In this document: piece after piece, positions 42,075 to 55,655 of the stretch
How positions within the stretch are numbered: the stretch's first letter is position 1
How the letters are laid out: each line of letters starts with the position of its first letter
Origin: Colias croceus
Lineage: Eukaryota; Arthropoda; Insecta; Lepidoptera; Pieridae
DNA length: 64,000 nucleotides
Assembly (NCBI RefSeq): GCF_905220415.1
Contig: NC_059545.1
Coordinates: forward strand, 3,110,001 to 3,174,000
Direction: 5' to 3'
Notes under the pieces: generated by a model
Databases searched by the model: none
Told to the model about the DNA's origin: nothing
Seen by the model: the letters and a program-made list of their open reading frames with translations, nothing else
Translations under genes and position numbers: made by a program

Positions 42075-45000
42075 CCGTAGATAACATAAAATTATATCTC
42101 ATCAATTGAGCTGTTTCCCCGCTTATATGTCTTTTCATTCACACAATTCTCATATTTTACACGCATAAACAGATAATTGGATATGCGTCAAGCGTGTCGC
42201 ACTAATGTCGTCATATGTTAGCTGCGTGGTGCCGGGGCAGGTGTCATTATGCCAATCTCGACAATTGAGCCTGACTGCCTGAGCTACACATCGTTATGAC
42301 CACAGATACTATACCTGTGACTACACTAGGTTGATCTATGAGCTCAGCTTATGAGATTGTGGGTGACGGGGTAGTCATGCTCTTTTCTTGTGCTTATGAA
42401 AGTAATGCACGAAATAGAAGATTTTTCTCGATGGTTTAGGGTTGCTACTACATTTGTTTCAAAATCGTGAACATTCTGTCATCCATATGTGATAATTTTT
42501 GTTTATTTAATTTTGTCTTTTATATATAATATTAATGTAGTTTTTGCTAAAACAAAACTGGCCAACTTGGCTGTTACCTATAATAATTTACAAAACGATT
42601 ATTGATCACTGTTTTCAATTTGCAACGAAAACAATCTATCCGAGTAAACTATTACTTAGCACTCAATATACGAGGTATCACATTCGCATTTGATTAAGAA
42701 CGGCCTAATGAAATTAATCACCGTTGTGTAGCGCCTCTTGACAAATGACCGCGTATAATTTCACACGCCATTATAACAGCGCACGTAATAGGGTTGCCAC
42801 ACGTTATATACATAGTAGAATTTGTATTAGACGTTACACATCCCGTAAAATTAGAAAAAGTTAGATCAAAATCAAGTCAACATATTTTGCATACTAGGGG
42901 TGCAGTGTTTCATTTTGAAATATGTACATTGTTTGAGCTACTAATCAGAATGTGGTAAAAAGGTTTTGGTAAAAAAGCTAACATTCCTTAAGCATATTTA
43001 TTTGTCATTTATCCAAATCTGATCTTCTTATTCATATTCTTTTGTTGTTATACCAACAGAGAACGTAGCAGACCTAAGAATAATCTCCAGCATCTGCACC
43101 GCAATTATGCTAACACACTTTCCAGAGAGCTGGTGAGGCTCAGATCATAATGGGCTTCGTATATTTCAAACTGGCGGGGAAACAAGATCGTCGCCAGGCG
43201 CGGCCACACCGCCGATAAATCTGCCGCACTTAACTTCCAAACGGTAAATAACTATGGGATTTCCGTGTGCGAGAGCGCGATGCGCCCGAGCATAAATCTA
43301 TGTCCGTATTGTGATATTGTGTTGCCAGTATGCGACGCCCGGGTGGCTGGCCGTCACATAAATACACGCGTCTCTGCTGCTCAATGTCTGCCCTCTGCTC
43401 GCTATATCACGCGCGCCAGTTTGTCGATTTGGAGCTCGGACGTGTTTCTATTGTAACGAGATGGGTTTGTGGTTCGGGTGCTTGTTTGTTTGTTAGCTAT
43501 TTGATGAGTTGCTAGGCTGTTTTCAGTCTATAAATTTTGACACCCTTGAATTGAAATTTGGATATGTTCAGGATAAATGAAGAAATATAACACAGTAGTT
43601 AAGTTAAGCGACTACCCTCATATTTTTAGGACGACATTATTATAGCAACTCATCCACATAAAATGTATGATAGTATGTATAACATGTTAAATTCCTTTAT
43701 AATAATAATAATTTCTTTCTATTGAATGTGTGTGCAGGAAAAACATGATGTTACTGGCTCGGTTAATCAGCAAACAATAGTTTGAAACTGTTCGATAAAA
43801 CTTGCCGGTCGCTGGTCCGCAATTGTTATTGTTTTTCTCTCTCCTCAAACCAAATAGCACCAGATTGTGGTGGACATAACTAGCGCGAAGCGTCGATCCT
43901 TCGAGCCGTCCCGAGCGAGTTTCGCACGTACTAATAGGGCGGGTGTAGGATCGCGATCGTACACGTGTAGGGATGAAATTACCATTATTATCGATCATCT
44001 CGCGGCGTCCTAACGATCCTCAAGGTGCCTGCGCCGGCTTATCCGTGCACACCTCCCGTTATGTTATTGCCATTTACTTTGAATTTATTTTATCAAAGCG
44101 TCCGCGTCGAGCGGGACGGACCCCGTTTGACAATAATTGCCACTTGGTTTTGTGAATTTTCCACATATTGGCAAAGGATCCGTACATGCGTGTGAGATTT
44201 GATGATTATGTACATAGCGAATGGTTCGTCATAGGATCTTAATTTGATTCCACAATTTTAAAGATACGTAGCTGCTTGTTGCTGCTTTCATGACATAATT
44301 TATTGAATTTGTTTTAATAAATAATGAATTAATAGGACATAATTAGTATTTTTTTAAATGCACCAATGAATAATATATTAATTGCATTTTCTTGATTAAA
44401 TATAGGCACATAATCATTAGGTAGATATAGCTCTAAAATACGATCTAAATCTAAGTTCTTCCCTATACTTACATTTTCTGTAAAATTAATAAAATAGCGA
44501 AAACAATTTAATGTTACCTCAACTGCATGTTATAAATTACACTATCATCTTTAGAATAAAGCGTCTCGCTTATTACTAGCATTGGAATAGGGCATGAATT
44601 TTCTGCACCTCAAATTGGTAGTTATCGCTGTTTCGCCCTTTTGAGATTACACGGTGCTAGATCTAGGCCATGGATGGTTTTGCCAATTATTGCATATTAA
44701 CTAAATTGATTTCGACGCTCATATTTTATTAAACGGCAACACAACGTGCTCATAGGTGCCGTATGATTAATGCTCACTCTCAAGAGTCGTCGCTCGTTGC
44801 GCGCGAATTATTAAGATCGCTTTGTTATTTTGTCAGTGCGATGTTAATTTTATTTAGTGGCCGTGAAATTGGACGCCGTTCTGTTTTGCACATTGCGAGA
44901 TAATTTGCATTGAAAACTTCAATAACATTTGTCTCGATGCGCTTGGCTTTTATTGTCTACGCTTAAGATATTGCGCTCATCGGTCTGAAATATTGCAAAT

Positions 45001-46547
45001 CTATCTATTAACGACCTTTTGCTTTTATGCTTATCTATCGTGGATTTCTATCTGTGTTTCTTGTAAATTGTCAATGCTCTGTTGAATGTTTTGACGAAAT
45101 TTATGTGGGCAATGATTATTCAGAGTACTCTGCGATAGCGTCAATTTATGTCCATCCAAAAGGTGTCCAGAGAAAATTTGCAGTTATTTGCAGCAATGTT
45201 AATTAATATGTTTTCTTTGTAAGATAAAGCAATGTTTTGTTGCTCTATTAGCGTTAGTGTCCGCATATTAAATAATGCCCGTATCGTCCAGCCACATCTT
45301 ACTACTTCATTAACATATCAACACACTCGTGTTCTCAGGTCTCAAATCAGTTAGTAGTATTTATGTTATTGATATGGCGGCGGCGGAGTGGGTAACGTAA
45401 ATCCCAGTTTATCAGGATTCCACTAGGCCGTTGTTTCAGGAATTGCAGCCTCGAGGCTGTGTAACTGATCGCAGGTACGAATTATTTTGCACGCGCTTAT
45501 CGTGCACTACATGGCTACTCGTTGCAGGCTCTACTAGACCACGACTAATTTAAATTATGCAATGGAAGTCCCTTTGGAAATTTATACGGTACACGCAGGT
45601 TGTAGCCCATTAACCTATCTTCTTTTGTTAATTAGTGCAATAATTATAATAAGGGACTTAACGATTTTTTGTGAGTGTAGGATGTATGAGATCAGACTAA
45701 TCGATAGTGTTCTATTTAATGTTCTTGAACAAGAATTTCATTTCAGCAAAGCTCAATACGTGCACGCGAATGCCATTCCAAATTATTCCATATTATTAAA
45801 GCAATTGTATTATTGGTTTTCTCTACAATTAAGAAAAATTAGTTACTTAAAGTTATTGCATTGTGTCTTTTATAAACTTATCCATTCATATTAAGACTAG
45901 GAAGCATAACAATTTCAATTCCTCATATATCAAATTCTACTCCATAAATTGTCCTTAGAACTTCCATATTACATGTCCCTTCGGTGAAATTATCTCTTTC
46001 ACTTCTAAGCTTCAACTCATGAGTCACCAGCAAGCAGCAACAATATTAATATGGTACTTTATAGGCTCGAATTTATATTACTTAGGCACTTGATTTCCAC
46101 ATTCTTACGTGTGCAGTTAGCTCGCATATATCTACTATTACTTATATAGGTTTATAGGTAGGTGCAGCTTAGTAGCCCCGCGGCGCTTGATGCAAAAGTA
46201 AATAAATGTGACTAGTTTATACACTAACTCATGCAATCCCTTTATTTTACTGCCAATGCTCATCTCTATAGCTGGAGGTCTTTTATTGCTTTGTTTATTG
46301 GAGGAAATCGTAACATTAACAAGTAATTTAATGTATTATTGCGGTTGTGTTTTATGACGTTAAGGCGATGGGAGATTTAATTGAACTTTTTCTCAGTTTG
46401 AATATTTACGTAACATTAAGAAACTTAAAATCCAAAATAAGTCGTTAAATTCTTCTTGTAACGCATTTTAATTTTGTTCTCCTACTGATTGTTAATTATA
46501 CATATACTATTTGAAATTACTTCAAATAATTTCGATTTTATATCGTA
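42075..46547. other. Long non-coding region
   Basis: No supported exon. GC-richer islands at about 43140-43440, 43860-44060 and 44740-44960 and homeodomain-type TAATTA/ATTAAT clusters suggest regulatory DNA of a large gene. An ATGGCGGCGGCGGAGTGG before GTAACG at 45375 is too short to call. Confidence 0.4.
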
Positions 46548-46767
46548 TTAGCTTTCCACCCGCGGCATCGCCCGTGCAGTCAAAGAAAAACCCGCATAGT
46601 TCACGTTCCCGTTGGATTTCCGGGATAAATCCTATCCTATGTCCTTTCTCGGGTTTCAAAATATCTCTATACCTACCAAATTTCATGCAAATTGGTTCAG
46701 TAGTTAAGGCGTGATTAAGTAACAGACAGACAGACAGTTACTTTCGCATTTATAATATTAGTATGGA
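46548..46767 (-). mobile_element. Helitron-like non-autonomous element, 220 bp
   Basis: On the minus strand: A|TCCATACTAATATTATAAAT, (CTGT)n, the ATCCCGG/GGGAACG blocks, hairpin region GGGCGATGCCGCGGGTGG, then AAAG and CTAA|T. CTAA also fits CTRR. Confidence 0.8.
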
Positions 46768-47134
46768 TTTGTAGCCTAAACATAAACTATATTTTGAGTT
46801 ATTGATAATCATTATAATCGACAAGTTTATGTTGTATTCCAAAAATAGTTTTGTATACCTAACTAGTTTTCTTCTAAAACGATTCTATCAAACGGTTATG
46901 TAATTAAAATAATGGCCAGTGATGTCGCCTCGTGGGAATTGAACAGTACTTTCCGCAAGTGCGAAATGACATTTACAATGGTATAGCCCCGGCAAGTATT
47001 CGCTTAATTAGACCGTAAACTCTATTTCTGCATCATTACAGCGCTCTAAGCATTGCCGTGCCAAATACCCAGTTATTTATGTGGATTATTAGTAAATCGC
47101 ATGCATCGCTTTATAGTAAGAGCTTTATATAAAA

Positions 47135-47354
47135 CTAAATGCGCTCCGCAGTTTCACCCGCGTGGCTCCGTTCCTGTTGATCTTAGCGTGACGATATATA
47201 GCCTATAGCCATCCTCGATGAATGGGCTATCTAACACTGAAATAATTTTTCAAATCGGACCAGTAGTTCCTGAGATTAACGCGTTCAAACAAACAAACAA
47301 ACATACAAACAAAACGAACAAACAAACTCTCCAGCTTTATTATATTAGTATAGA
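47135..47354 (-). mobile_element. Helitron-like non-autonomous element, 220 bp
   Basis: On the minus strand: A|TCTATACTAATATAATAAAG, (TTTG)n, GGAACTACTGGTCCGATTTG, and CACGCGGGTGAAACTGCGGA. The 3' end reads TTAG|T, a one-base change from CTAG. It is a different subfamily from 46548-46767, which lies 370 bp away. Confidence 0.7.
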
Positions 47355-48370
47355 TTCGAATTGTACGTGACCGGACTGAGATTTTGAAAGATGGAATCGA
47401 TGCCGATTTAGGTTTATGTTATTGGCCAAGCTATACGTCAGAATTAATAGTGTAATTGCATTTGACGGCTGGATTAAATAAATGTTGGTATTATATCTAA
47501 CAAGCGGGTAAATCGTGGTGCTCTTTCTCGCAATTTAGATACTTGATATTAAAGTGTGGCTTGATAAGTTGGTTGGAACTTTTACTATTACGGTGCGCTC
47601 TTTATATTTCTCAGGGAGATCAAATATTCTGTTTGATAAGAGAGTTTATCGAATTCTTGTATATATGCCAACTGTAAAAGCATGCTCTTGAATTTCAGTA
47701 AGAAATATTCACGTTTTATGTTCGTGTATATGAAAGCACGCTTCAAAATTGCCTCTAATACCATGTCTGTCGAAATCAAATGTTATTGATATATTCTCAC
47801 TTTCTTCTGGATTTATTATGGTCCATGTTGAACTCATAGAAACTTTCGTTTTCGTCGCAAATCAAACAGCAGCCCAAAGAATCATCAAGAAAATTTACCA
47901 CCTCATTCAACGTTAATTGCTTTACCTAAAAAGTCGCGTACACCAACATCGTCAAGCGCCTTATTAAACGAATTCCCACTAACAGGAGATTAATGCCCAA
48001 ATCCGTCGTATCGCGTGCGACTCGGACTTTCACAGACGAGATTGGTGGTGATAAAAGCTATTGGTGTCAACTCAGATTGTGGGGCGTAGCTGAAAGCGCA
48101 TGTAGTGCCTATCGCAGACACGGGCTATGGGCTAAGCAAATACCGTGGTGTGGTGTATGGGCGATGTCGCTTCTGTTGTAGGTCTGTTTGGATTTGGATA
48201 TAGGAGATGTAGGAACAGGGAGTCTTTATATGACAGTGTAGCTGATATCAGAATGATATTGCATACGACTTCTCGTCGTCATTCTATTAGAATTGGATTT
48301 GGTCTAAAACAGTTAAGCAGTGTGTGTTTATTTATTTAAGGACATGTTCACAATCGTAAAACTAAGCTTT
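47355..48370. other. Non-coding stretch
   Basis: No exon or element recognised. 47990-48200 is somewhat GC-richer. Confidence 0.35.
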
Positions 48371-48373
48371 TAA

Positions 48374-49839
48374 GGGCCGATTTTTCAATCCCGAGATAAA
48401 CAGTCTAATAACTACCCATCGAATAGATTTGTTCAATTGTTTATCTAACTCATAACGGCTCGCCTATTTTTCAATCGTGATTTATTTGATGAATAACTAT
48501 CTGACCAAATATTTCCATATTGGCAGCTCTGCTCTCGGAGTGGCGAAACAAACATATTAAATTAGTCAGGTTAGAGCGGGATAGAGTCAACTCTTGCAAT
48601 TTGTCAACAACCGTCATTAAGACTCACGTCAGGAGTGCATTTTAAGTTTATCTTGTGTTCTATGATTGTTGATTATTGTTTTGATTCGAGTAAAGAGTTT
48701 TGATTAAAATTGTGTTTAAATTTATATATTTTACGATGGAAACGACATAAAGGCAGCGTTCGGCAAATTTTCAATGGCATGGTCATCAATACTACCAAAA
48801 ACATCAATTTCAATATGATTTTAGTTGATAATAATTATATAGAAAGAGGCTTATACCCGGCGCGGCCTAAGATGATCCCTATGACAGTTCGTCTTAGTGA
48901 TTGCTCGTATGATGGATCGTGTCGATACTTTACTATTTTATAGGCAAAGGCGTGGTTTGCATTCAGCCACGTCGGTAAACATGTTTTTACAAATATTATA
49001 AAATGAATTTTTAACGTCTATTATGTAAACGAAACGGTAAGTAAAACGAAAGTTTTCCAAAACATAAAAATGCACCTTATCATTTTCTCGTAATTTTTAA
49101 CCCGTTTAACACAGTGTATATTATTTTATCATGAAAATGGAATCCCCCATTTAATTTTTCTATAACTTATATTATCATAGGTAAGTAAATTAACGCGAAC
49201 GGAAATTAATTAATTAATTATGCTGCGATCTTCTGTTCCATTCAATAGTGAATGAACTATAGCTTAAGCATGGAAAAAATGTGAACTCGTTTCCATTATC
49301 GAAATTTGTTTATCGATACTTTCCGCACTAGTCGATAAATGCCAACGATGTAAGTTTTGAAGGACGTAAACGTAAAGTCAGATTGATATAATTTCTCGTA
49401 AATGTTAAGAATTGTTATAATGCCAACGGAATATCATTGTAATAGCATAAAGCTACGTAAAAATTAATAAATGCCATTTTTAGACGCCTCCAATACGTTT
49501 CTAATTTAATGGTGACGCCATTACAAGTTTGTCTCTTGAGAATAACTGTCAGTGTCATAGGGATCATCTTAGGCCGCGCCGGGTATAATTGTTAATAATT
49601 CTATGCTCTATGTTATTACATACGAAAATATCCCAAATATGACGCGTCAGTTGTCAAATCAAACGCCTATTCGTCGAATAGCGCGCTATCTGGCCGTTGG
49701 AGCGGCAGATAGATTTATTCCTCAAGTAACGTAGTTATTCGATAGATAATTCCTATTCGTCTATTGAAAAATTGAATATTTTGTTAACTGAAGAATAAAG
49801 TCTATCTAGCTCTTTATCTGGGCATTGAAAAATCGGCCC
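48374..49839. mobile_element. PIF/Harbinger-like element with TAA duplication
   Basis: Both ends read GGGCCGATTTTTCAAT exactly, continuing with diverged similarity (CCGAGATAAA and CCCAGATAAA). The target duplication TAA lies at 48371-48373 and 49840-49842. GGGCC-type ends with a 3-bp TWA duplication are characteristic of PIF/Harbinger. No transposase or MYB-like ORF is present. The element contains a second inverted-repeat element. Without that insert it would be about 738 bp. Confidence 0.8.
48856..49583. mobile_element. 728-bp element with perfect 31-bp TIRs, nested
   Basis: The TIR begins CCCGGCGCGGCCTAAGATGA and is identical for 31 bp at 48856-48886 and 49553-49583. It is flanked by TATA on both sides (48852-48855 and 49584-49587), so the duplication may be TA (Tc1/mariner-like) or TATA (as in some 4-bp groups). 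No ORF of transposase type was found. Perfect TIRs indicate it is younger than the surrounding Harbinger-like element. Confidence 0.8.
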
Positions 49840-49842
49840 TAA

Positions 49843-52800
49843 GTCAGATAGTCGTCAATAGTAATTATCGCGTCTAACTTCATTTTATGTAACCAATGTA
49901 ATGCATTTGAATATTAATCTGTACGCTGATAATTTAGTTTTAATACCTGGTAATTATAAACTAATATAAAGATAAGTCTATAAATGGACACCTGCGTTGA
50001 AAATTCTGCGAATAAATTTTAAAAGCTTGTTTCTTATTTAAAGTATTTGTCCCTCGTTTTTTAAATCCATTAAAATTCCATTCCATTCCTTTCCATTATG
50101 TAATTTAGATTTTTGCAGATGTTAAAACTATGCTATGCCATGGACACTATTCGAATGTATTCTAAGCAGTGCAATTATTGTGTGATAATTGTTTTTTTTA
50201 ATTGGAATGTTGTGTTAAAATAGTTCAGATAAAATAAAGAGTCTGGTCGGAACTTTTTCTCAAATATAATAATTGATAGTCATTTAATAAATGGAAAAAA
50301 GATGTTAAATAATAATAATATAATAGACTCCCATTCTCCGTGGGAGTGGACCAATTCTGCCCACGCTAGTTATTGCAAAGGAATCCGCAATAGGACTATC
50401 AACATAGGTATTCTTAGATATTAAACAGAATATGTAAGAGAGTGAAGAACGTATCCTGGGTAGGTAGGTACTAGGTAGTGAAGGATACTGCGTAATTGAG
50501 TAGGCTCATTACTCTAATTAATTACATAGGTACCACGCACGACGTATTTTTTTTAGTTACAAAATTTTAACTGGGGTACACTCCCACTAAGTTAATGGTT
50601 GTCAACGTGTCAGGGCTCAAGGATTTGGCATGATTAGGTTCTAGCCCGCGCCGTGTTCTAGCTTTCCGCTCTTCACCTACACCGCGCCTTACCTTTCACC
50701 GTCTAGAGATATTGGCCGTGCAGCCGGGATCCCTGCGCCTCATTACCATATACTGCGCCCGTGACAGCATCGCAATTAACTATCTGTTTATTGTTGTTGA
50801 ATTATAAACGACGTCGCATGATATCACTCCCGTGTGCAATAGAAAGCTAGCTCAGTCTACCTTTTGAATTATTGTTGTATTCAATTTATGTTCGGGTCGG
50901 TTATGTGTGCCTGGTAGCTGCGGCGTGATAGAATCAATATTTTAAGGTCGCTATTATGGTGATATCCGGTGGTAATAAATGTAAAGACATTGCTATGAAA
51001 TATACAGTCATATTGTAGACGATAACTGTAAGTCTGTCATGTATTTATGGCGTAACCTGAATATCTATTTTATTAACTGTGAGTTGTATTATAGTGCATT
51101 AATCAGTATATAAATATCGATTTTAACAGGACGACATAGATATTATGTCGATTTTAGGTTTTGTACTGTGCATAATGCATATACCCTGGAGGCAATTATT
51201 GTGATCTGTCCAATCCAAAAGCAATTATTTCATCAATCCCTCTATCCTCTGTTTAATACTAATACAAATCTCAAGCAATTAATTAATATATAAATAGTTT
51301 TGACATCGCATAAATCCAGCGAGCGTTATCTCCAATTTACGTCGTCAGATCGACGGATCAAACATGCAACCTTTCACGATGTTTACACACAACCTTTCAT
51401 ACGTTCTGGTTTAAGTACAACGCGAAACTGATTTTGCTAAATACCGCCTCTAATGAGAAATGTCGTCGAGTTAATCTCATTTATCTAATGTGTCATAGAA
51501 ACTAAATGTTAGCCGCTTTTGGGACGTCACGATCGGAGGGATCCGTGTTATTATGATGCAGGACAGATTTTGTGAGTATCGTTGTAAGGTAAATTTGATT
51601 AGTGCTATATGTTGGCTAAATGTGTGAGAATTTTATAGACTAATTCTTGGGACGCGCTCGTGACCTAATTCATGGCAAATTCTATAAATTTTTTTTTAGA
51701 TTTGTTTTAATTGATCCTTTGATTCCTTTCTCGTTTTAAAATTCTATCTGAAAAATTGCATCTTGTTTGAAAAGTTGTTTCACTGTTAGATTTCCCCACT
51801 TAAAAAAAGGAGATCTTTTGTTTGATTTGTTTCCATATTTCATTTGTAAGAAATTAACAAACACAATTACTCAATGAAGTAAAAACCTTATCAAGAATTC
51901 GTTCATTGATATATTAGAATAACTAAACCGGACGTAATAAGACTTCGATAACGCATTATCAGTGAGAGAGATTCAAAGTTTATGTGTCACGAGGAGATTT
52001 ATCGAAATATCTTAATTAAGTAATTAACACATAAACGCGTGTTGCGTTTCTTGTCCAATAGCTTCGGGCGAAATTTTAAGAATAAATTATGATGCCATCG
52101 ACTATAGCGTTGATAAATTACTTTGGAATTGTGGTTGGAACTCGAGGTTTGACTTTTGTAATATGGATGTTATTGTAAAGATTACCTTGCTGGGTTAGTG
52201 GTTTGCGATTGTTCATCAATCCTATCCTGCTTCTATCCTTCTTTTGGAAGTAACACCGGGCTAGTTTACATACATTTGACAATATGTATAGTGCCGATTG
52301 AGTCTAAAAGATAAAAATAAGAACAAACCCATATTGATATCAAATAAGTGGAATCTTGAGTGTGATCTCAGTTCTCAGTAAAAATCTATACAACAAATTG
52401 GCGTGATAGAAAATCATTGTTGAAGTGAAAGTTATTTGTCTTATCTGCGGTTTTCAAACGTGTTCAATATCTTCCTCCTTGAAGCGAGTGCTGACGCTCA
52501 GTAATCAACAACAACACAAAAAATACGGATAATTTTTTTTGTCCTATTAAAGCGAAACTTGACGGCGTGAATATCGTCACAGTTTAGTTTAAACCCTACG
52601 TATAGATAACAATCGTCACTTCATTTATCCTTAAGAGATAAAAATTAATATACTTTAACAAAACAGGAAGACACGCTTAAACTCATGAATTTTTTGTATT
52701 GTCACCGATCCTTGATAAGTGTTACTTTTAAGTTTTAATTTAGTAGAGTTTGACTTAAATCTTTTCGTTTGAAGCGGATCAAAATCGAGTCTAAAAGTCG

Positions 52801-54394
52801 GGTTACAAAAAAATTAAAATAATACAGATGAAGCTAATAAAAGCATGTTAAAAACTGTAACTAGCTACAGAACGAAACTGCACGTAATATTTCGTTGAAT
52901 ATCAGCCGGTGCATTACTCTTGTTGACATCTTAATAACGCCTCTCCGGCAACACGAATTGTGGATTTATAGCAACACGACAGACATTCCTCAAGCAGCTA
53001 ATCATTTCAGACTTGAAGTGTTATTGTTTGGAACTTGGAAGGATTCGTCTTAATGTATAACGTCTTTTGTAGAGCGTGAGTACAATGATATATGAAGACG
53101 GACGGTGTATACTCTTTGTATAGGAATTATTAGAATGGACAAAACTATGGAAAACAACAGATTCGTAGGTAAAAACAAGAGATTGTTTTTGTTTGTTTAT
53201 TAAAAGTAAGTCGTGAAGTAGTTCAATGTTACTATTATAAAGTAAACAACTGAAGATATTAATTAAATTGTTTTTAGCATCGCTAGATCAGCACTATCAG
53301 CTGCGAATGTAATTATAAATAAATAGCTCTTCTCTTAAAATACACCACGATAAAATAACAGGATACAAGTATTATTTTCAATATTTATAAACATTCCACA
53401 CCACGTTATTGCCGATAAGGGAATGTGGAGCTTTGGAAATTATTACTTCTCAATTATAATGTACCGCGAGATAAGATATCACATGACGAACCGAATATAT
53501 GCAATTGTGTAAACATATCACTGTCGGTATATAAAAATAAGAAATCTTCGAAAGCAATAAAGTCGGTTATAAACAAAAAACGCGATACGTTATCTACGAA
53601 GCCATAGTTTTTACGACTCGTCTGTTATATTTTTGTCATTATGCTAAGCACTTACACCCCGCATCAAGATAAGCAGATGAGAGACGCTCATATAACTTGA
53701 TTAGCCTGTCATATGGGGCTTATCGGCCATCATCGGCGCTCAGCTATAAATTTGAACCGTCAAAACGTAAAATTAATGGCGCGCCGAATAACAATTAACA
53801 GCGTATGAATTGGACAATATTTTGCATAACACGTGACAGTGAGGCGTGTTCCAATATCTTGAGCATATATTCTTGATACACCTGCGAGGCTCCGCCCACA
53901 AGATTAGCCCCCCGCGCACCTTTCACCCTCTTGTCTTTGGGTTCCTCCGACCTCCGTCCTCGCCATCAAGAGACCATTCCTCGTTCAGACACCGTGGGCG
54001 GTGGTTGTGTTGTTGCACTGGTGTTTTTAAAGTGTCGTGTGTTGACTGTTGACTTTAGTGAATAATGAACCATAGTTGTAGTTGCTATTGACTTTAATTA
54101 TTGCTGCTACCGGAACGGAATATGTAAGTTTTTTTGGTTTATTATTTTAAATTATTAAATATTATCTGTATTTTTTATTCAATATTTAATGTAAACCTCG
54201 ATACTCGAAGCATAAAGTTTTCAACTTGTTGCCGCAAAGTAGGCGGTTATGTCATAAAAGTATCCGCGCACGCGCAAAAACTTTCAGTTTCAATAATGTG
54301 TTTTACCAGGATTATTAATTTAAAATAATATGGCTTTTCGTTCTTATAATAATATTCAGAATTCTCAAAGTAATATATAATAAGATATTATAAT
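49843..54394. other. Long non-coding region
   Basis: Mostly single copy. A small CTCCCA-TTCTCCG-TGGGAG hairpin lies at about 50330-50348. At about 53985-54123 a GC-rich block followed by CGGAATAT|GTAAGT resembles a non-coding first exon, with no supporting initiator or acceptor. Confidence 0.4.
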
Positions 54395-54870
54395 TTATAG
54401 CTAACTAGCTCCGCGGTCGGTAGCTTATAATTATGCCGTTGTTCCTTTTATAGTCGTAAGACAATGTCATAATTTTCGCATGCTATCTTTATGACAAAAT
54501 ATAATGAGTCTGGTCCGTTCTTAGTTGTTACCAGAATCTTTACCTATCTTTTATATTTTTGTCCACATAGTACGTTTGTACCTACATACAAAAAATAACC
54601 CGTAGTTAAAATAATTGACACAGCCCAACTGCTAATAAGTTCCATACAATTTAAAATCATAATACCTATGATAAGAAAAACATAATAAAAATCTAATATT
54701 TACAATTGATCACTATATCACATGACACAAAGGTGAACAAATGAATATATAAAACAAAGTAGACTTTATCGGCATATTCCCTGTTCAAAAGATCCCTTAT
54801 TAAAATTTAAAATTATCAAGAAGCTAAAAATTATACATGAAACGTTATCTTTAGTATCCTTTTTGGAAGT
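54395..54870 (-). repeat. Probable moth interspersed repeats
   Basis: The minus strand ends ACCGACCGCGGAGCTAG|T at about 54406, a CTAG end with a CCGCGG core like a Helitron-type terminus. At 54858 TTTTTGGAAGTCGGTTAAAA is the terminal motif of the repeat family at 55425. Boundaries are uncertain. Confidence 0.35.
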
Positions 54871-55424
54871 CGGTTAAAAAGCGGCCGAAACGGAGTACGA
54901 TCCAGAAAATACACCACTGCTGTTCAAACGGTGACTCCTAAAAGTGAGAATCGCGATGTCCCAAATGATAGTGCTGTGGAAACTATGCGAACACCGCGAG
55001 AATAAAGCATTGTTCATTAACAATGACCCGGCGACAACCGAATTACGAATCGGCATGCTGCTCGCGTGTTTATCTTATTTTTATACGAATAACGGCACAT
55101 TATGTTTAGAGATTCGGGTTTTACGCAATTAAGCTTTCGTGTCTATAAAATACGCTACTTTCATTAAAATAACTGATCTAGCGTCTACTAGAAAGTATAG
55201 TACACTGTTTTTCGTATGAGGACAATAAGATGGTGCGTAGAGCAAAGGTAATTAAGAATTTTTGGAACTGCTCATGCTCATTATTGTAGTGACGAAAAAG
55301 TGCGTAGAAAATAAGAAAGTTTTCATAATAGAAAATTTGAATGGCTTATTTACGTAATACAGTATTGTATGAATGTTCGTCTTTCAAAAATGTTTAAAAG
55401 ACAAGTGATAACTGCGTTAAAAAC

Positions 55425-55655
55425 AACCGACTTCAAACTTGCACTTGCAAAATTTACAAATATCTACAGACAAAAATGCTCATAAAATAAAAACTACTGG
55501 GCCTATCCGAATAAAATTTTTATGGGACCAATTCGACACCATCCCGCATCGAACAAAAAAAGAATCACGTAAATCGGTTCAGAAACCTCGGAGTAATCGG
55601 TGTACATACATAAAAAAAACATACCGGCCAAATTGATAACCTCCTCCTTTTTTGT
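55425..55655 (+). repeat. Interspersed repeat with AACCGACTTC end
   Basis: Runs from CAACCGACTTCAAACTTGCA through AATAAAATTTTTATGGGACC, CGGAGTAATCGGTGTACATA and GATAACCTCCTCC. The complement of the AACCGACTTC end occurs at 54862 (GGAAGTCGGTT). This block is widespread in moths in my recollection; its class is not determined. Confidence 0.5.

Noticed and set aside
45375..45392. Exon starting ATGGCGGCGGCGGAGTGG
   Set aside because: Six codons followed by a weak GTAACG donor; not enough to support an exon.
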